A stretch of DNA of 25,904 bases from Chloroflexota bacterium. Lineage in GTDB: Bacteria > Chloroflexota > Anaerolineae > UBA1429. The position numbers and the translations under genes were made by a program. Below, in pieces: positions 7,811-14,948 of the stretch. The stretch's first letter is position 1. Each line of letters begins with the position of its first letter. Under the pieces are notes generated by a model. That model had not been told where the DNA came from and ran no database searches. It was given only the letters and a program-made list of their open reading frames with translations. The stretch spans positions 1-25,904 of the forward strand of contig JAAZBY010000538.1 of assembly GCA_012513595.1 (NCBI GenBank), written 5' to 3'.

Positions 7811-9394
7811 ATGGTGCGATGGGGGCGAGGTGCGCGGATCGCGTGGCTCGTGGGGGCCTCGTGTTTGCTGTGCCTGGCCTGCGGTGCGGTGCGGAACGAG
7901 GAACCATCTCAGGAGGCGAACATGACCAACCAAGCACCCTGGGCGGCGGAGCCCGCCTGGCTGGCGGACTCGCTGGCCGCGCTGCGCGCTGCGCCCCAGA
8001 ACGAGGCCGACCGGGCGCTGGCCGAACGCTACGCGCCGGTCATCCTGTTCGACGCGCGGGAGCCGTTCCTGCCCGGCGCGGCGGGCTACACGATCTTTCG
8101 GGCCACGGCGCCGTCCTCCTCGTTCGGGCGCACGATCGACCTGGCGCTCCCGGGTGGGGGCCGCGCCGCGCTGGCCATCGAGTATGCCATCTGGTGGGAC
8201 TGGGACATTGGCCACCTCTATGAGCTGGAGCACTTTTGGGTCTACGTGGACGCCGAAGGGCGCGTGGTGCGCGCCGAGGCCTCCTGGCATGGCGACCTGC
8301 ACGATATGACCGTGGAGGGGCGCCTGAACATGGAGGGAGAGCGGGTGGTGCTCCTCTCTCAGCCGGGCAAGCACGCCTTTGCCCCGCTGGCCTCCTGGTA
8401 TGACGAGATCCGCCTGTCCACGCGCCCCTCGTCGACCAACGCCAAGGCCGGCTCGGGAGGCGTGCTCAGCAATGACCTGTTCCGCGGGCGCATTCAGGGC
8501 AGCCCGCAGGCGGATACGGTGGTGCGCACGTACCTGCAGCATTTCGCCTTTGACCCGTCCTGGGAGTTCACCAAGCGATTCACCTTTGCGCCGGAGGATT
8601 TCGTCACCTGGGAGGCGCTGCGCGGCTGGATTCCCGGCCGGGTGAACGGGTGGATCGAGTACCTGACCCGCGAGACGCGCCGCAAGGACTATCGCTTCCT
8701 GCGCATCGGGCATCGCGGCGCGTCTGGCCATGCGCCGGACAACACCCTGACGGGCCTGCGTGTGGCCGCCGCCCTCGGCGCTGACGCCGCAGAGATCGAC
8801 GTGCAGCGTACCGCCGACGGGGAAGTGGCCGTCATCCACGATGCCCAGCTGCGCGCTGCGGACGGCACCATCCTGCCCGTGCAGCGCAGCACGCTCGAGG
8901 CGCTCCAGAAGGTGCCCCTGGCGGAGGGCGAACGCGTGCCCACTCTCCGCGAGATGCTCCTGTTGGCCTCTGAGCTGCGGCTGGGGCTGTACATCGAGAT
9001 CAAGGACGGCGGCTGTATCCGCCCCATGGTGGAGATCCTGCGCGCTGAGCGGGCCGTTGGGCGGGTGATGGTGGGCTCCTTCCGCCCCGACTGGGTGGCC
9101 GAGGCCAGGGCGCTGGAGCCTGGGCTGCGGAGCTCGGTCCTGTTCGGCTCACGCCGGGTGGACGCCGTTGCCCTAGCCAAGGCGGTGGGCGCCACCTACG
9201 TGCACCCCTGCTGGGACGTCTCCGGTCCGCGCCCCGAGGATGCCCTATCGCAGGAGTGGGTGGACCGCGTGCGCGCCGCGGGCCTTGGCGTGATCCTTTG
9301 GCACGAGGAGCGGCCAGAGTACATCACCTACCTGAGGGGTCTGGGCGTCGATGGCATCTGCAGCGACGAGCCGGAGCGTCTCCGCTTCAGCTAG
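7811..9394 (+). CDS. Two-domain lipoprotein: unknown N-terminal domain plus GDPD phosphodiesterase
   Basis: A 527-residue protein. Residues 1-24 look like a lipoprotein-type signal (Arg-rich start, IAWLVGAS core, several Cys, the last at about 24), although the lipobox is imperfect. Residues about 50-285 form a domain I cannot name firmly; its RYAPVILFD...FLP opening resembles the Vps62/DUF946 beta-rich family. Residues 296-527 are a glycerophosphodiester phosphodiesterase domain. It has His301-Arg-Gly and His343-Asp as the acid/base pair, Glu328/Asp330 in EIDV, Glu396 in EIK, and DGICSDEPERL near the end. The usual P-E-N-T metal motif is P-D-N-T (Asp310), a conservative change. It probably splits a glycerophospho-alcohol outside the cytoplasmic membrane. 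The ATG at 7811 is preceded by GAGGGAG; an in-frame GTG at 7805 is also possible, and a second well-placed start lies at 7922. Confidence 0.82.
   Translation: MVRWGRGARIAWLVGASCLLCLACGAVRNEEPSQEANMTNQAPWAAEPAWLADSLAALRAAPQNEADRALAERYAPVILFDAREPFLPGAAGYTIFRATAPSSSFGRTIDLALPGGGRAALAIEYAIWWDWDIGHLYELEHFWVYVDAEGRVVRAEASWHGDLHDMTVEGRLNMEGERVVLLSQPGKHAFAPLASWYDEIRLSTRPSSTNAKAGSGGVLSNDLFRGRIQGSPQADTVVRTYLQHFAFDPSWEFTKRFTFAPEDFVTWEALRGWIPGRVNGWIEYLTRETRRKDYRFLRIGHRGASGHAPDNTLTGLRVAAALGADAAEIDVQRTADGEVAVIHDAQLRAADGTILPVQRSTLEALQKVPLAEGERVPTLREMLLLASELRLGLYIEIKDGGCIRPMVEILRAERAVGRVMVGSFRPDWVAEARALEPGLRSSVLFGSRRVDAVALAKAVGATYVHPCWDVSGPRPEDALSQEWVDRVRAAGLGVILWHEERPEYITYLRGLGVDGICSDEPERLRFS
7911..7924 (+). 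promoter_or_regulatory. Internal ribosome-binding site and alternative start in the GDPD gene
   Basis: AGGAGG at 7911-7916, five bases, then an in-frame ATG at 7922. This is the strongest ribosome-binding site near the gene. Initiation here would skip the 37-residue signal region and give a cytoplasmic 490-residue form. Either this is the only true start, or both starts are used. Confidence 0.5.
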
Positions 9395-9469
9395 CGCCAT
9401 CAGCATAGCACCATCAGACCGTTGCGCGCTGCCACATGAGCAGCGTGCCAGGCAAGAGCGAGGAGAGCC

Positions 9470-10354
9470 ATGACGCACACAGCAACATCACCCGACGTCG
9501 ATATCCTGATGGTCGGACACATGGCCGTGGAACGCATCGTCGTGGACGGCCACTCTGAGGCAGCCACTGGTGGGGGAGTGTTCTACGGGAGTATGGCGCT
9601 GCGCCGCCTGGGTATGGACGTGGCGGTCGCCACCCGCCTCCACCCGCGCGACTATCCGCGGCTGGACGAGATGCGCCGGGCGGGCGTGCGCGTGTACCCG
9701 ACGGCCGCCGATGCCACCTCGGGGATCGAGAACATCTACAGCTCGGAGAACATGGAGCGGCGCGTCTGCCATCCGTTGGCCTTCGCCGGGGCCTTTCAGC
9801 CCGAGGACGTGCCCGAGATCGCGGCCAAGGTCATCATGATCTCACCGATCATCGCCGGTGAGGTGGATTTGCCCCTGCTCAAGACCCTGGCGGACCGCGC
9901 CCCGCTGGCCCTTGACGTGCAGGGGTTTGTGCGCGTCCCCGATGGGGACAGTCTGGTCTTTCGCCCCTGGCCGGACATGGCGCAGGGCCTGGCCCGGGTG
10001 ACCTACCTGAAGGTCGACCTTGCCGAGGCCGAGCACCTCACCGGGCTGACCGATGCGGCCAAGGCGGCGGCCCGCCTGGCGGCCTACGGCCCGCGCGAGG
10101 TGGTAGTGACGCGTTCCGAGGGCGTGCTGGTCTGGTCCGACGGCCAGGTGCACCGGGCGCCGTTCACTCCGCGCTCGCTGGCCGGCAGGACCGGGCGGGG
10201 CGACACTTGTTTCTCCACCTATGTCGGCTGGAGGCTGGCGCACTCGGCCCGCGAGGCCACCCGCCTGGCCGGCGCCGTGACCACGCTCAAGCAGGAACAG
10301 CCGGGCCCCTGGCGCGGCACCATCGAGGAGGCTCTGGAGCGCGCCGGCGCGTGA
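9470..10354 (+). CDS. PfkB-family carbohydrate kinase
   Basis: A 294-residue ribokinase-fold kinase. The N-terminal strand DILMVGHMAVERIV is followed by the Gly-rich TGGGVFYGSMALRRLG segment typical of the family. The ATP/anion-hole signature GRTGRGDT carries the probable catalytic Asp245. It is at the short end of the family and lacks the KDG-kinase D-x-N-x-R-x-x-LW motif seen in the other kinase of this window, so a different substrate is likely. The ATG at 9470 has a GAGGAGA ribosome-binding site. It sits 75 bases after the GDPD lipoprotein gene and 50 bases before the second GDPD-like gene, suggesting it phosphorylates the sugar or polyol those enzymes release. The substrate is inferred only in that general sense. 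Confidence 0.85.
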   Translation: MTHTATSPDVDILMVGHMAVERIVVDGHSEAATGGGVFYGSMALRRLGMDVAVATRLHPRDYPRLDEMRRAGVRVYPTAADATSGIENIYSSENMERRVCHPLAFAGAFQPEDVPEIAAKVIMISPIIAGEVDLPLLKTLADRAPLALDVQGFVRVPDGDSLVFRPWPDMAQGLARVTYLKVDLAEAEHLTGLTDAAKAAARLAAYGPREVVVTRSEGVLVWSDGQVHRAPFTPRSLAGRTGRGDTCFSTYVGWRLAHSAREATRLAGAVTTLKQEQPGPWRGTIEEALERAGA

Positions 10355-10404
10355 CCGCTGAGCGCCGGCCTCACCTGGCCTGCGCTACACCGAAGGGGAA
10401 CCGC

Positions 10405-11304
10405 ATGCAATCACCAGTGTTGCTGATCCATCACGGCGGCAATCGCGGGCGCGACCTGCCGCAGAACTCGCTGGCCGCCCTCGAGCGCTGCCTACGGGCG
10501 GGCGCCCGTGTGGTGGAGGTGGACATAACGCCCCTCGCCGATGGCGAGTTCGCCCTGCTGCACGACGCCCTCCTGGACGGCAGTACCACGGGACGTGGAC
10601 GCGCGATCGAGCATGCCTCCGCCGACCTAGCCGGGTTGCGCCTGCTCTGGAAGGGGCGCCCCAGCGAGGAGCCGGTCGGCCTGCTGGGCCAGGCGCTGGA
10701 CCTGCTGGCGGCCTATCCCGAGACGGTCGAGCTGCAGCTGGACCTCAAGGCCGATGAGCCCCTGCCGACCCCTCTGTTGGCACGCCTTGCTGCCCAGGTG
10801 CGCCCGCTGCGCGAGCGCGTGCGGGTGACCTCCTGCGCGGATTGGGCCCTGGGGCGCCTGCGCGACCTGGACGCGGAGCTGCCGCTCGGCTTTGACCCGG
10901 GTTGGTACCTCGACTACCGGCCGGAGCCGTACGATCCTCCCGAGCCGCCGCTGCGCACCGGGGCGTACGGGTACTTGGATGACCATCCCCAGGCGCTGAA
11001 GCGCTGGGGGCCCACGCCGGACTACCTGACCCTGCGCGCGGAGTGCCTCCTGCGGCAGGCCCCGGCCCGCGCCGGAGTCTGGTACTTGCACGGGCGCCTG
11101 GTGGAGCAGTCGCTGCGCGACGGGTTCGACTGGATCGCCTGGTTGCACGAGCACGGCATCGAGGCGGACGTCTGGACGCTCGACGCCGAGACGCCTGGCC
11201 ACGTCGAGGGTGCCCGCCTCCTGGCCGGCCTGGGCGTGGACCGGATTACGACCAACGATCCCCCGGCGCTGGCGGCGGCGCTCGGTGTGCCGGCCGTCTA
11301 CTGA
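10405..11304 (+). CDS. Divergent GDPD-like phosphodiesterase domain protein
   Basis: A 299-residue single-domain TIM-barrel protein related to glycerophosphodiester phosphodiesterases. The GDPD frame is clear: an N-terminal IHHGG in place of HRG (His9), VEVDITPLADGEFALLHD (37-54; Glu38, Asp40, His53), LQLDLK in place of EIK, and a C-terminal DRITTNDPPALAAAL. Two core positions differ from the family: Arg of HRG is His10, and Glu of PENT is Gln20 (PQNS). The two histidines of the mechanism remain, so it may be active on another substrate or with altered metal binding, or be a non-enzymatic binder. No signal peptide; cytoplasmic, unlike the first GDPD. The ATG at 10405 has AAGGGGA upstream. It is the last gene of the run, followed by a strong hairpin. 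Confidence 0.78.
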   Translation: MQSPVLLIHHGGNRGRDLPQNSLAALERCLRAGARVVEVDITPLADGEFALLHDALLDGSTTGRGRAIEHASADLAGLRLLWKGRPSEEPVGLLGQALDLLAAYPETVELQLDLKADEPLPTPLLARLAAQVRPLRERVRVTSCADWALGRLRDLDAELPLGFDPGWYLDYRPEPYDPPEPPLRTGAYGYLDDHPQALKRWGPTPDYLTLRAECLLRQAPARAGVWYLHGRLVEQSLRDGFDWIAWLHEHGIEADVWTLDAETPGHVEGARLLAGLGVDRITTNDPPALAAALGVPAVY

Positions 11305-11329
11305 CGGACCAAAGCCAGGCATAGGCATG

Positions 11330-11363
11330 GCGCCCGGCGGCCGCGTCAGCGGCCGCCGGGCGC
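11330..11363 (+). terminator. 15-bp perfect hairpin ending the sulfatase-GDPD operon
   Basis: Arms 11330-11344 and 11349-11363 (GCGCCCGGCGGCCGC and its complement) with a 4-base GTCA loop, 26 bases after the last stop of the run. TGTGTGCTTTCT follows, a partial T-rich tail. This is the strongest terminator candidate on the plus strand here. Confidence 0.75.
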
Positions 11364-11464
11364 TGTGTGCTTTCTGGCGGGGGGGAGGGGCGCGTGCGGC
11401 GTAGGACCCGCTGGGCTATTGGGCGCCCCGAGGCCGCGGTACGCGCTGCGGGCCGCACGGGGTA

Positions 11465-11493
11465 TTGACACGGGTGGACGATGCGACTATACT
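11465..11493 (+). promoter_or_regulatory. Near-consensus sigma70 promoter of the metal-efflux operon
   Basis: TTGACA (11465-11470, perfect), a 17-base spacer, TATACT (11488-11493, 5 of 6). Predicted transcription start is near 11500, about 37 bases before the repressor ATG. The -10 box lies inside the palindromic operator, so a bound repressor would block polymerase directly. Confidence 0.85.
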
Positions 11494-11512
11494 TGAGCAA
11501 GTGCTCAAGTAT
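11489..11512 (+). promoter_or_regulatory. SmtB/ArsR-type palindromic operator
   Basis: Perfect 10-base arms ATACTTGAGC (11489-11498) and GCTCAAGTAT (11503-11512) around AAGT. The layout and the TGAgCA...TGcTCA core match operators bound by SmtB, ZiaR and CzrA. It overlaps the -10 and the expected transcription start, which fits autorepression released by zinc-type metals. Confidence 0.85.
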
Positions 11513-11536
11513 GAACGCAGGGGACTGCAGGACGCG

Positions 11537-11908
11537 ATGGACTCATCAGGTAGCGGCTACCACCAGCACTCGGGGACCGAGTGCCGGGCGCTGGACGAGG
11601 AACCCGCCCAGGCCATGGCCGAGCTCTTCTGGGCACTGGCGGACCCAACACGGGTGCGCCTGATCTCAGCCATGGTCGACGGAGAGGTCTGCGTGGGGGC
11701 AATGGCCGCGGCGCTGGGGATGTCGCTATCGGCCGTGTCGCATCAGCTGCGCCTGTTGCGGCGCCTGCGGGCCGTCGTGGCGCGGCGGGAGGGTCGGCAC
11801 GTCTACTACTCCCTGGCCGACGAGCACATCGCCCGCCTGTACGCGTACGCTTTGGAGCATACCCTCGAGGGCCAGCGGCCCGCCGCCGCCCAGGCCGCCG
11901 CAGAATAG
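11537..11908 (+). CDS. ArsR/SmtB-family metal-responsive repressor
   Basis: A 123-residue winged-helix repressor. The recognition-helix segment MSLSAVSHQLRLLRRL (62-77) is typical of the family. The alpha-5 zinc site of SmtB/CzrA is complete with exact spacing: Asp95-x-His97 and His108-x-x-Glu111. Remnants of an alpha-3N site are present: His9, His11 and Cys16 near the N-terminus plus Cys52 in GEVCVG, where CadC has CVC. This points to a Zn(II) sensor, possibly also answering Cd/Pb. Start chosen at the ATG at 11537 because the promoter and operator occupy 11465-11512, so the longer open frame cannot be translated from this promoter. The stop is four bases before the ATPase frame, so the two genes are one operon and the repressor controls its own efflux pump. 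Confidence 0.92.
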   Translation: MDSSGSGYHQHSGTECRALDEEPAQAMAELFWALADPTRVRLISAMVDGEVCVGAMAAALGMSLSAVSHQLRLLRRLRAVVARREGRHVYYSLADEHIARLYAYALEHTLEGQRPAAAQAAAE

Positions 11909-11912
11909 ACGG

Positions 11913-14105
11913 GTGTTTGGCGTGAGCGAAAAAGTGGATCAAGCGATGCAAACGATCGTCCTGACGGTTCAGGGACTGGACTGCCCGGATTGCGCCGCAA
12001 GCCTCGAGAAGGCCGCTCGTGAGACCGCGGGGGTGGCGTCTGCGCGGTTGGCCTATACCACGGGCCTGCTGACCGTTACCACGGCTCGGGCGCGCGAGGT
12101 GATCCCGGCGCTGACCGCGCTTGCCCAGCAGATGGGCTATCAGCTCGCTGAGAGAGACGCGCCGCAAACCTTCGATGGGGCACCGCGCACCAACTGGCTG
12201 GCGCGCCATCCGCAGGCGGCCGCCACTGCCGCGAGCGGCGCCCTGCTCTTGGCGGCGCTCGTGGCGGGCTGGCTCGGGGGCCCACTGTGGGCTTCGCGGG
12301 TGTTGTATGGGCTCGCTATTCTAGTGGGGGGCTTTTCCCTGGCCCGCGCCGGCTGGGTGTCGGTGACCGTCGCCCACACCCTGGACATGAACGTCCTGAT
12401 GGTGGTGGCGGCCGTCGGGGCGATGGCTATCGGCGACTTTGCCGAAGGCGCCGTGACGGTGCTGCTCTTCTCCCTCGGCGAGCTGCTGGAGGGCTACACC
12501 TCCGACCGGGCGCGCCACGCCATCCGCTCTCTCATGGAGCTGGCCCCCCGCGAGGCCACCGTGGAGCGCGAGGGAGGCACCATGGTCGTGCCGGTAGAGG
12601 ACCTGCGCCGCGGTGAGCGCGTGCTGGTGCGCCCCGGGGAGCGCTTCCCGGTGGACGGCTCCGTGCGCGAGGGGCGTTCGGCGGTCAACCAGGCACCGAT
12701 CACCGGGGAGTCGATCCCCGTCGAAAAGGGCACTGGGGATGAGGTGTTCGCCGGCACCGTCAACGGCAATGGCGCACTCGTGATCGAGGTGCAGCGCCTG
12801 GCCCAGGACAGCACCATCGCCCGCATATTGCAGATGGTAGAGGAGGCCGAGTCAGAGCAGGCGCCCGCCCAGCGGCTGGTGGACCGCTTCGCCGCGGTGT
12901 ACACGCCGATCGTGTTCGCGCTGGCCGTGCTGGTGGCCGTGGTCCCGCCGCTGGCGGGGTTGGGCAGCCTGGGCACCTGGGTCTACCGCGCGCTGGTCCT
13001 CCTGGTCATCGCCTGCCCGTGCGCGCTGGTGATCTCGACGCCCGTCACTGTCGTCAGCTCCTTGGCGCGTGCGGCGCGGTCGGGCGTGTTGGTGAAGGGC
13101 GGGCGCCACCTGGAGGCGCTCGCCCGGGTGAAGGTGATGGCCTTTGACAAGACCGGCACCCTGACGGCGGGGGAGCCCTATGTCGTGGGCGGCACGTGTG
13201 AGCTACACCCCGAGGGTCCCCAGGAGTGCGCCAACTGCGCTGACCTGCTGGCCAAGGCGGCCGCGCTCGAGGGGCGTTCCGAGCACGCGCTGGCCCGCGC
13301 CGTGACGCGCAGCGCTGCCGAGCAAGGGCTCGAGGGGCGCTACCCGCCGGGCGAAGACGCTGTGGCGCACGCCGGCCTAGGGATCGCCGGGACGGTCGCC
13401 GGGCACGCGGTGACGGCCGGGAACCTGGCCTTCCAGCAGCAGACCGGCAACGGGCCTCTTAGTGACGAGATGGTGCGGCAGATCGAGGCCGCCGAGGCCG
13501 AGGGATACACCGTGGTCCTGGTGGAGGATGCCTGCTGCGAGCAGCGTTGCTTCCTGGCCATCGCCGACACGTTGCGGCCGAACGCCAGAGAGGCGGTGGC
13601 TGGAGTGAAGCGGGCTGGCGTCGCGCATACTGTGATGCTGACCGGCGACAATCCGCATATCGCCGCGCAGATCGCGGCGCGCGCGGGAGTGGACGCCTTC
13701 GAGGCCGGGCTCCTGCCGCAGGACAAGGTCGCTGCCATTGAGCGGCTCGAGGCCAAGTTCGGGCCGGCCGCCATGGTGGGTGACGGAGTGAACGACGCGC
13801 CCGCGTTGGCCCGGGCCACGCTGGGCATCGCCATGGGCGCCGCCGGCACCGACACGGCCCTGGAGACCGCCGACATCGCCCTGATGGGCGATGACCTCGG
13901 CAAGCTCCCCTACGCCCTGCGACTGAGCCAAAAGGCGCTGCGCGTGGTGGGCCAGAACGTGGCCGTCTCGCTCGCTGTGAAGGCGCTGTTCCTGGCGTTG
14001 GCGGTCAGCGGGGTTGCCACGCTCTGGATGGCCGTCCTGGCGGACACGGGGACCTCCGTCCTCGTCATCCTTAACGGGATGCGCATGCTGCGGTACAGCG
14101 AGTAG
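11913..14105 (+). CDS. Heavy-metal P1B-2 ATPase (Zn/Cd/Pb efflux, ZntA/CadA type)
   Basis: A 730-residue metal-exporting P-type ATPase of the cytoplasmic membrane. It has one N-terminal HMA domain with GLDCPDC (Cys24, Cys27), the actuator TGES at 264-267, the membrane CPC at 368-370, the DKTGTLT phosphorylation site (Asp412) and GDGVNDAP (623-630). The TM7 Asn682...Lys690 and TM8 Asp711 mark the Zn/Cd/Pb subgroup rather than the copper pumps. Oddities: the near-invariant HP of the nucleotide domain reads H458-A459 (SEHALA), and extra Cys/His clusters occur at 429-442 (C-x2-H-x6-C-x2-C) and 541-546 (CC-x3-C). The start is uncertain: a GTG at 11913 keeps a 4-base gap to the repressor gene, but an ATG at 11946 just before the HMA domain is also possible; neither has a good ribosome-binding site. 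Control by the upstream repressor is clear from layout. Confidence 0.93.
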   Translation: MFGVSEKVDQAMQTIVLTVQGLDCPDCAASLEKAARETAGVASARLAYTTGLLTVTTARAREVIPALTALAQQMGYQLAERDAPQTFDGAPRTNWLARHPQAAATAASGALLLAALVAGWLGGPLWASRVLYGLAILVGGFSLARAGWVSVTVAHTLDMNVLMVVAAVGAMAIGDFAEGAVTVLLFSLGELLEGYTSDRARHAIRSLMELAPREATVEREGGTMVVPVEDLRRGERVLVRPGERFPVDGSVREGRSAVNQAPITGESIPVEKGTGDEVFAGTVNGNGALVIEVQRLAQDSTIARILQMVEEAESEQAPAQRLVDRFAAVYTPIVFALAVLVAVVPPLAGLGSLGTWVYRALVLLVIACPCALVISTPVTVVSSLARAARSGVLVKGGRHLEALARVKVMAFDKTGTLTAGEPYVVGGTCELHPEGPQECANCADLLAKAAALEGRSEHALARAVTRSAAEQGLEGRYPPGEDAVAHAGLGIAGTVAGHAVTAGNLAFQQQTGNGPLSDEMVRQIEAAEAEGYTVVLVEDACCEQRCFLAIADTLRPNAREAVAGVKRAGVAHTVMLTGDNPHIAAQIAARAGVDAFEAGLLPQDKVAAIERLEAKFGPAAMVGDGVNDAPALARATLGIAMGAAGTDTALETADIALMGDDLGKLPYALRLSQKALRVVGQNVAVSLAVKALFLALAVSGVATLWMAVLADTGTSVLVILNGMRMLRYSE

Positions 14106-14114
14106 CCAGCCACC

Positions 14115-14142
14115 GCGACCGGGCCCGGAGCGGGCCTGTCGC
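14115..14142. terminator. Hairpin between the convergent ATPase and membrane protein genes
   Basis: Outer arms GCGAC / GTCGC and inner arms GGCCCG / CGGGCC with a GAG loop, separated by a small internal bulge. It lies between two converging stops and could end transcription from both sides. There is no T-run. Confidence 0.5.
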
Positions 14143-14175
14143 TCTCGTGGGGTATGATGGTGCCAGCTCGGTGCG

Positions 14176-14823
14176 CTACCTGCCGCGACGGGTGGTGCCG
14201 ACGCTGCCCGGGACGGTGGTGCCCAGGGCAAAGAACGAGTACCCGGACGACAACACCGTGCCCAGCCAGACCCAGGCGGCGTTGCCGAGGAACTCGGGCG
14301 TGGCGGAGCGCAACAGCGTCAGCGCGAAAGCAGCTGCCCCGACAACAAAGTAAAGCACAAAATACAGCAGGGCCACCCAGAGGCTGATGCTCAGCCCGCT
14401 GCCAGGGTCGAGCTCGGCCGGCGGCTCTGCAATCTCCTCGGGCTCGCCGGTGGCCGTCGATGCCCGCAGGCCGAGGAACCCGGCCAGCCCCAGCAGCTTG
14501 CAGCGCAGCAGGCTCGGGCGCCGCAGGGTCTGCCAGGAGGTGCGCGATCGGCCGCCGAGGGGGTGTTCGATGCTCATCGCGACGGCCTCCGGCCGCTTGC
14601 CGCGGGCAAAGCCGGCCGAGACGACCGAGCCCACCAGCCCGCTCAGGAGGCCGGCGGTGCGGACGGTCCCCTCGGTGAACTGGGGATCCGGCTCCAGGAA
14701 GGCGCGGACGATCGACACGCCCAACACCCCCGCGTACAGGAAGGCGGCGAGCAGCGTCAGGATCAGCGAGAAGGCGCGACGCAGCCGGTCGGGGAATGGA
14801 GCGACTTCGACGATGTCTTCCAT
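14176..14823 (-). CDS. Four-span membrane protein of unknown function
   Basis: A 215-residue protein I do not recognise. It has four likely membrane segments (about 18-40, 54-73, 145-170 and 178-201). The central cytoplasmic or external stretch (about 75-143) is basic in its first part (GKRP, GGRSRTSWQTLRRP) and acidic and Pro-rich in its second (GEPEEIAEPPAELDPG). It ends in a short Arg-rich tail. The ATG at 14823 has AGGAGG five bases upstream, and a good promoter lies at 14871-14899, so it is a real single-gene unit. It is divergent from the Fe-S nuclease gene and converges on the metal ATPase. Nothing in the neighbours names its role. Confidence 0.75.
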   Translation of the reverse strand: MEDIVEVAPFPDRLRRAFSLILTLLAAFLYAGVLGVSIVRAFLEPDPQFTEGTVRTAGLLSGLVGSVVSAGFARGKRPEAVAMSIEHPLGGRSRTSWQTLRRPSLLRCKLLGLAGFLGLRASTATGEPEEIAEPPAELDPGSGLSISLWVALLYFVLYFVVGAAAFALTLLRSATPEFLGNAAWVWLGTVLSSGYSFFALGTTVPGSVGTTRRGR

Positions 14824-14870
14824 GAGCGCCTCCTGAGGCGGCTGGTGCTGTGGAGCGGCTGTTGACGGTG

Positions 14871-14899
14871 ATTCTAGGTGAGCGGGCGGGCCGCGTCAA
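14871..14899 (-). promoter_or_regulatory. Sigma70-type promoter of the membrane protein gene
   Basis: The minus strand reads TTGACG, a 17-base spacer, TAGAAT (5 of 6 in each box). It lies about 50 bases upstream of the ATG at 14823. Confidence 0.65.
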
Positions 14900-14948
14900 C
14901 GGCACGAGCCCCTGAACGCCGGTGCAGGATGCCCGAGGAGGGCCTGGC

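Noticed and set aside
6995..8839. A 614-codon open frame on the minus strand opposite sulfatase and GDPD genes
   Set aside because: It spans two well-supported plus-strand genes and the hairpin between them, has no recognisable domain and no promoter or ribosome-binding site.
11465..11536. Longer N-terminus for the ArsR repressor
   Set aside because: This stretch holds the promoter, the operator and the predicted transcription start, so it cannot be translated from that promoter.
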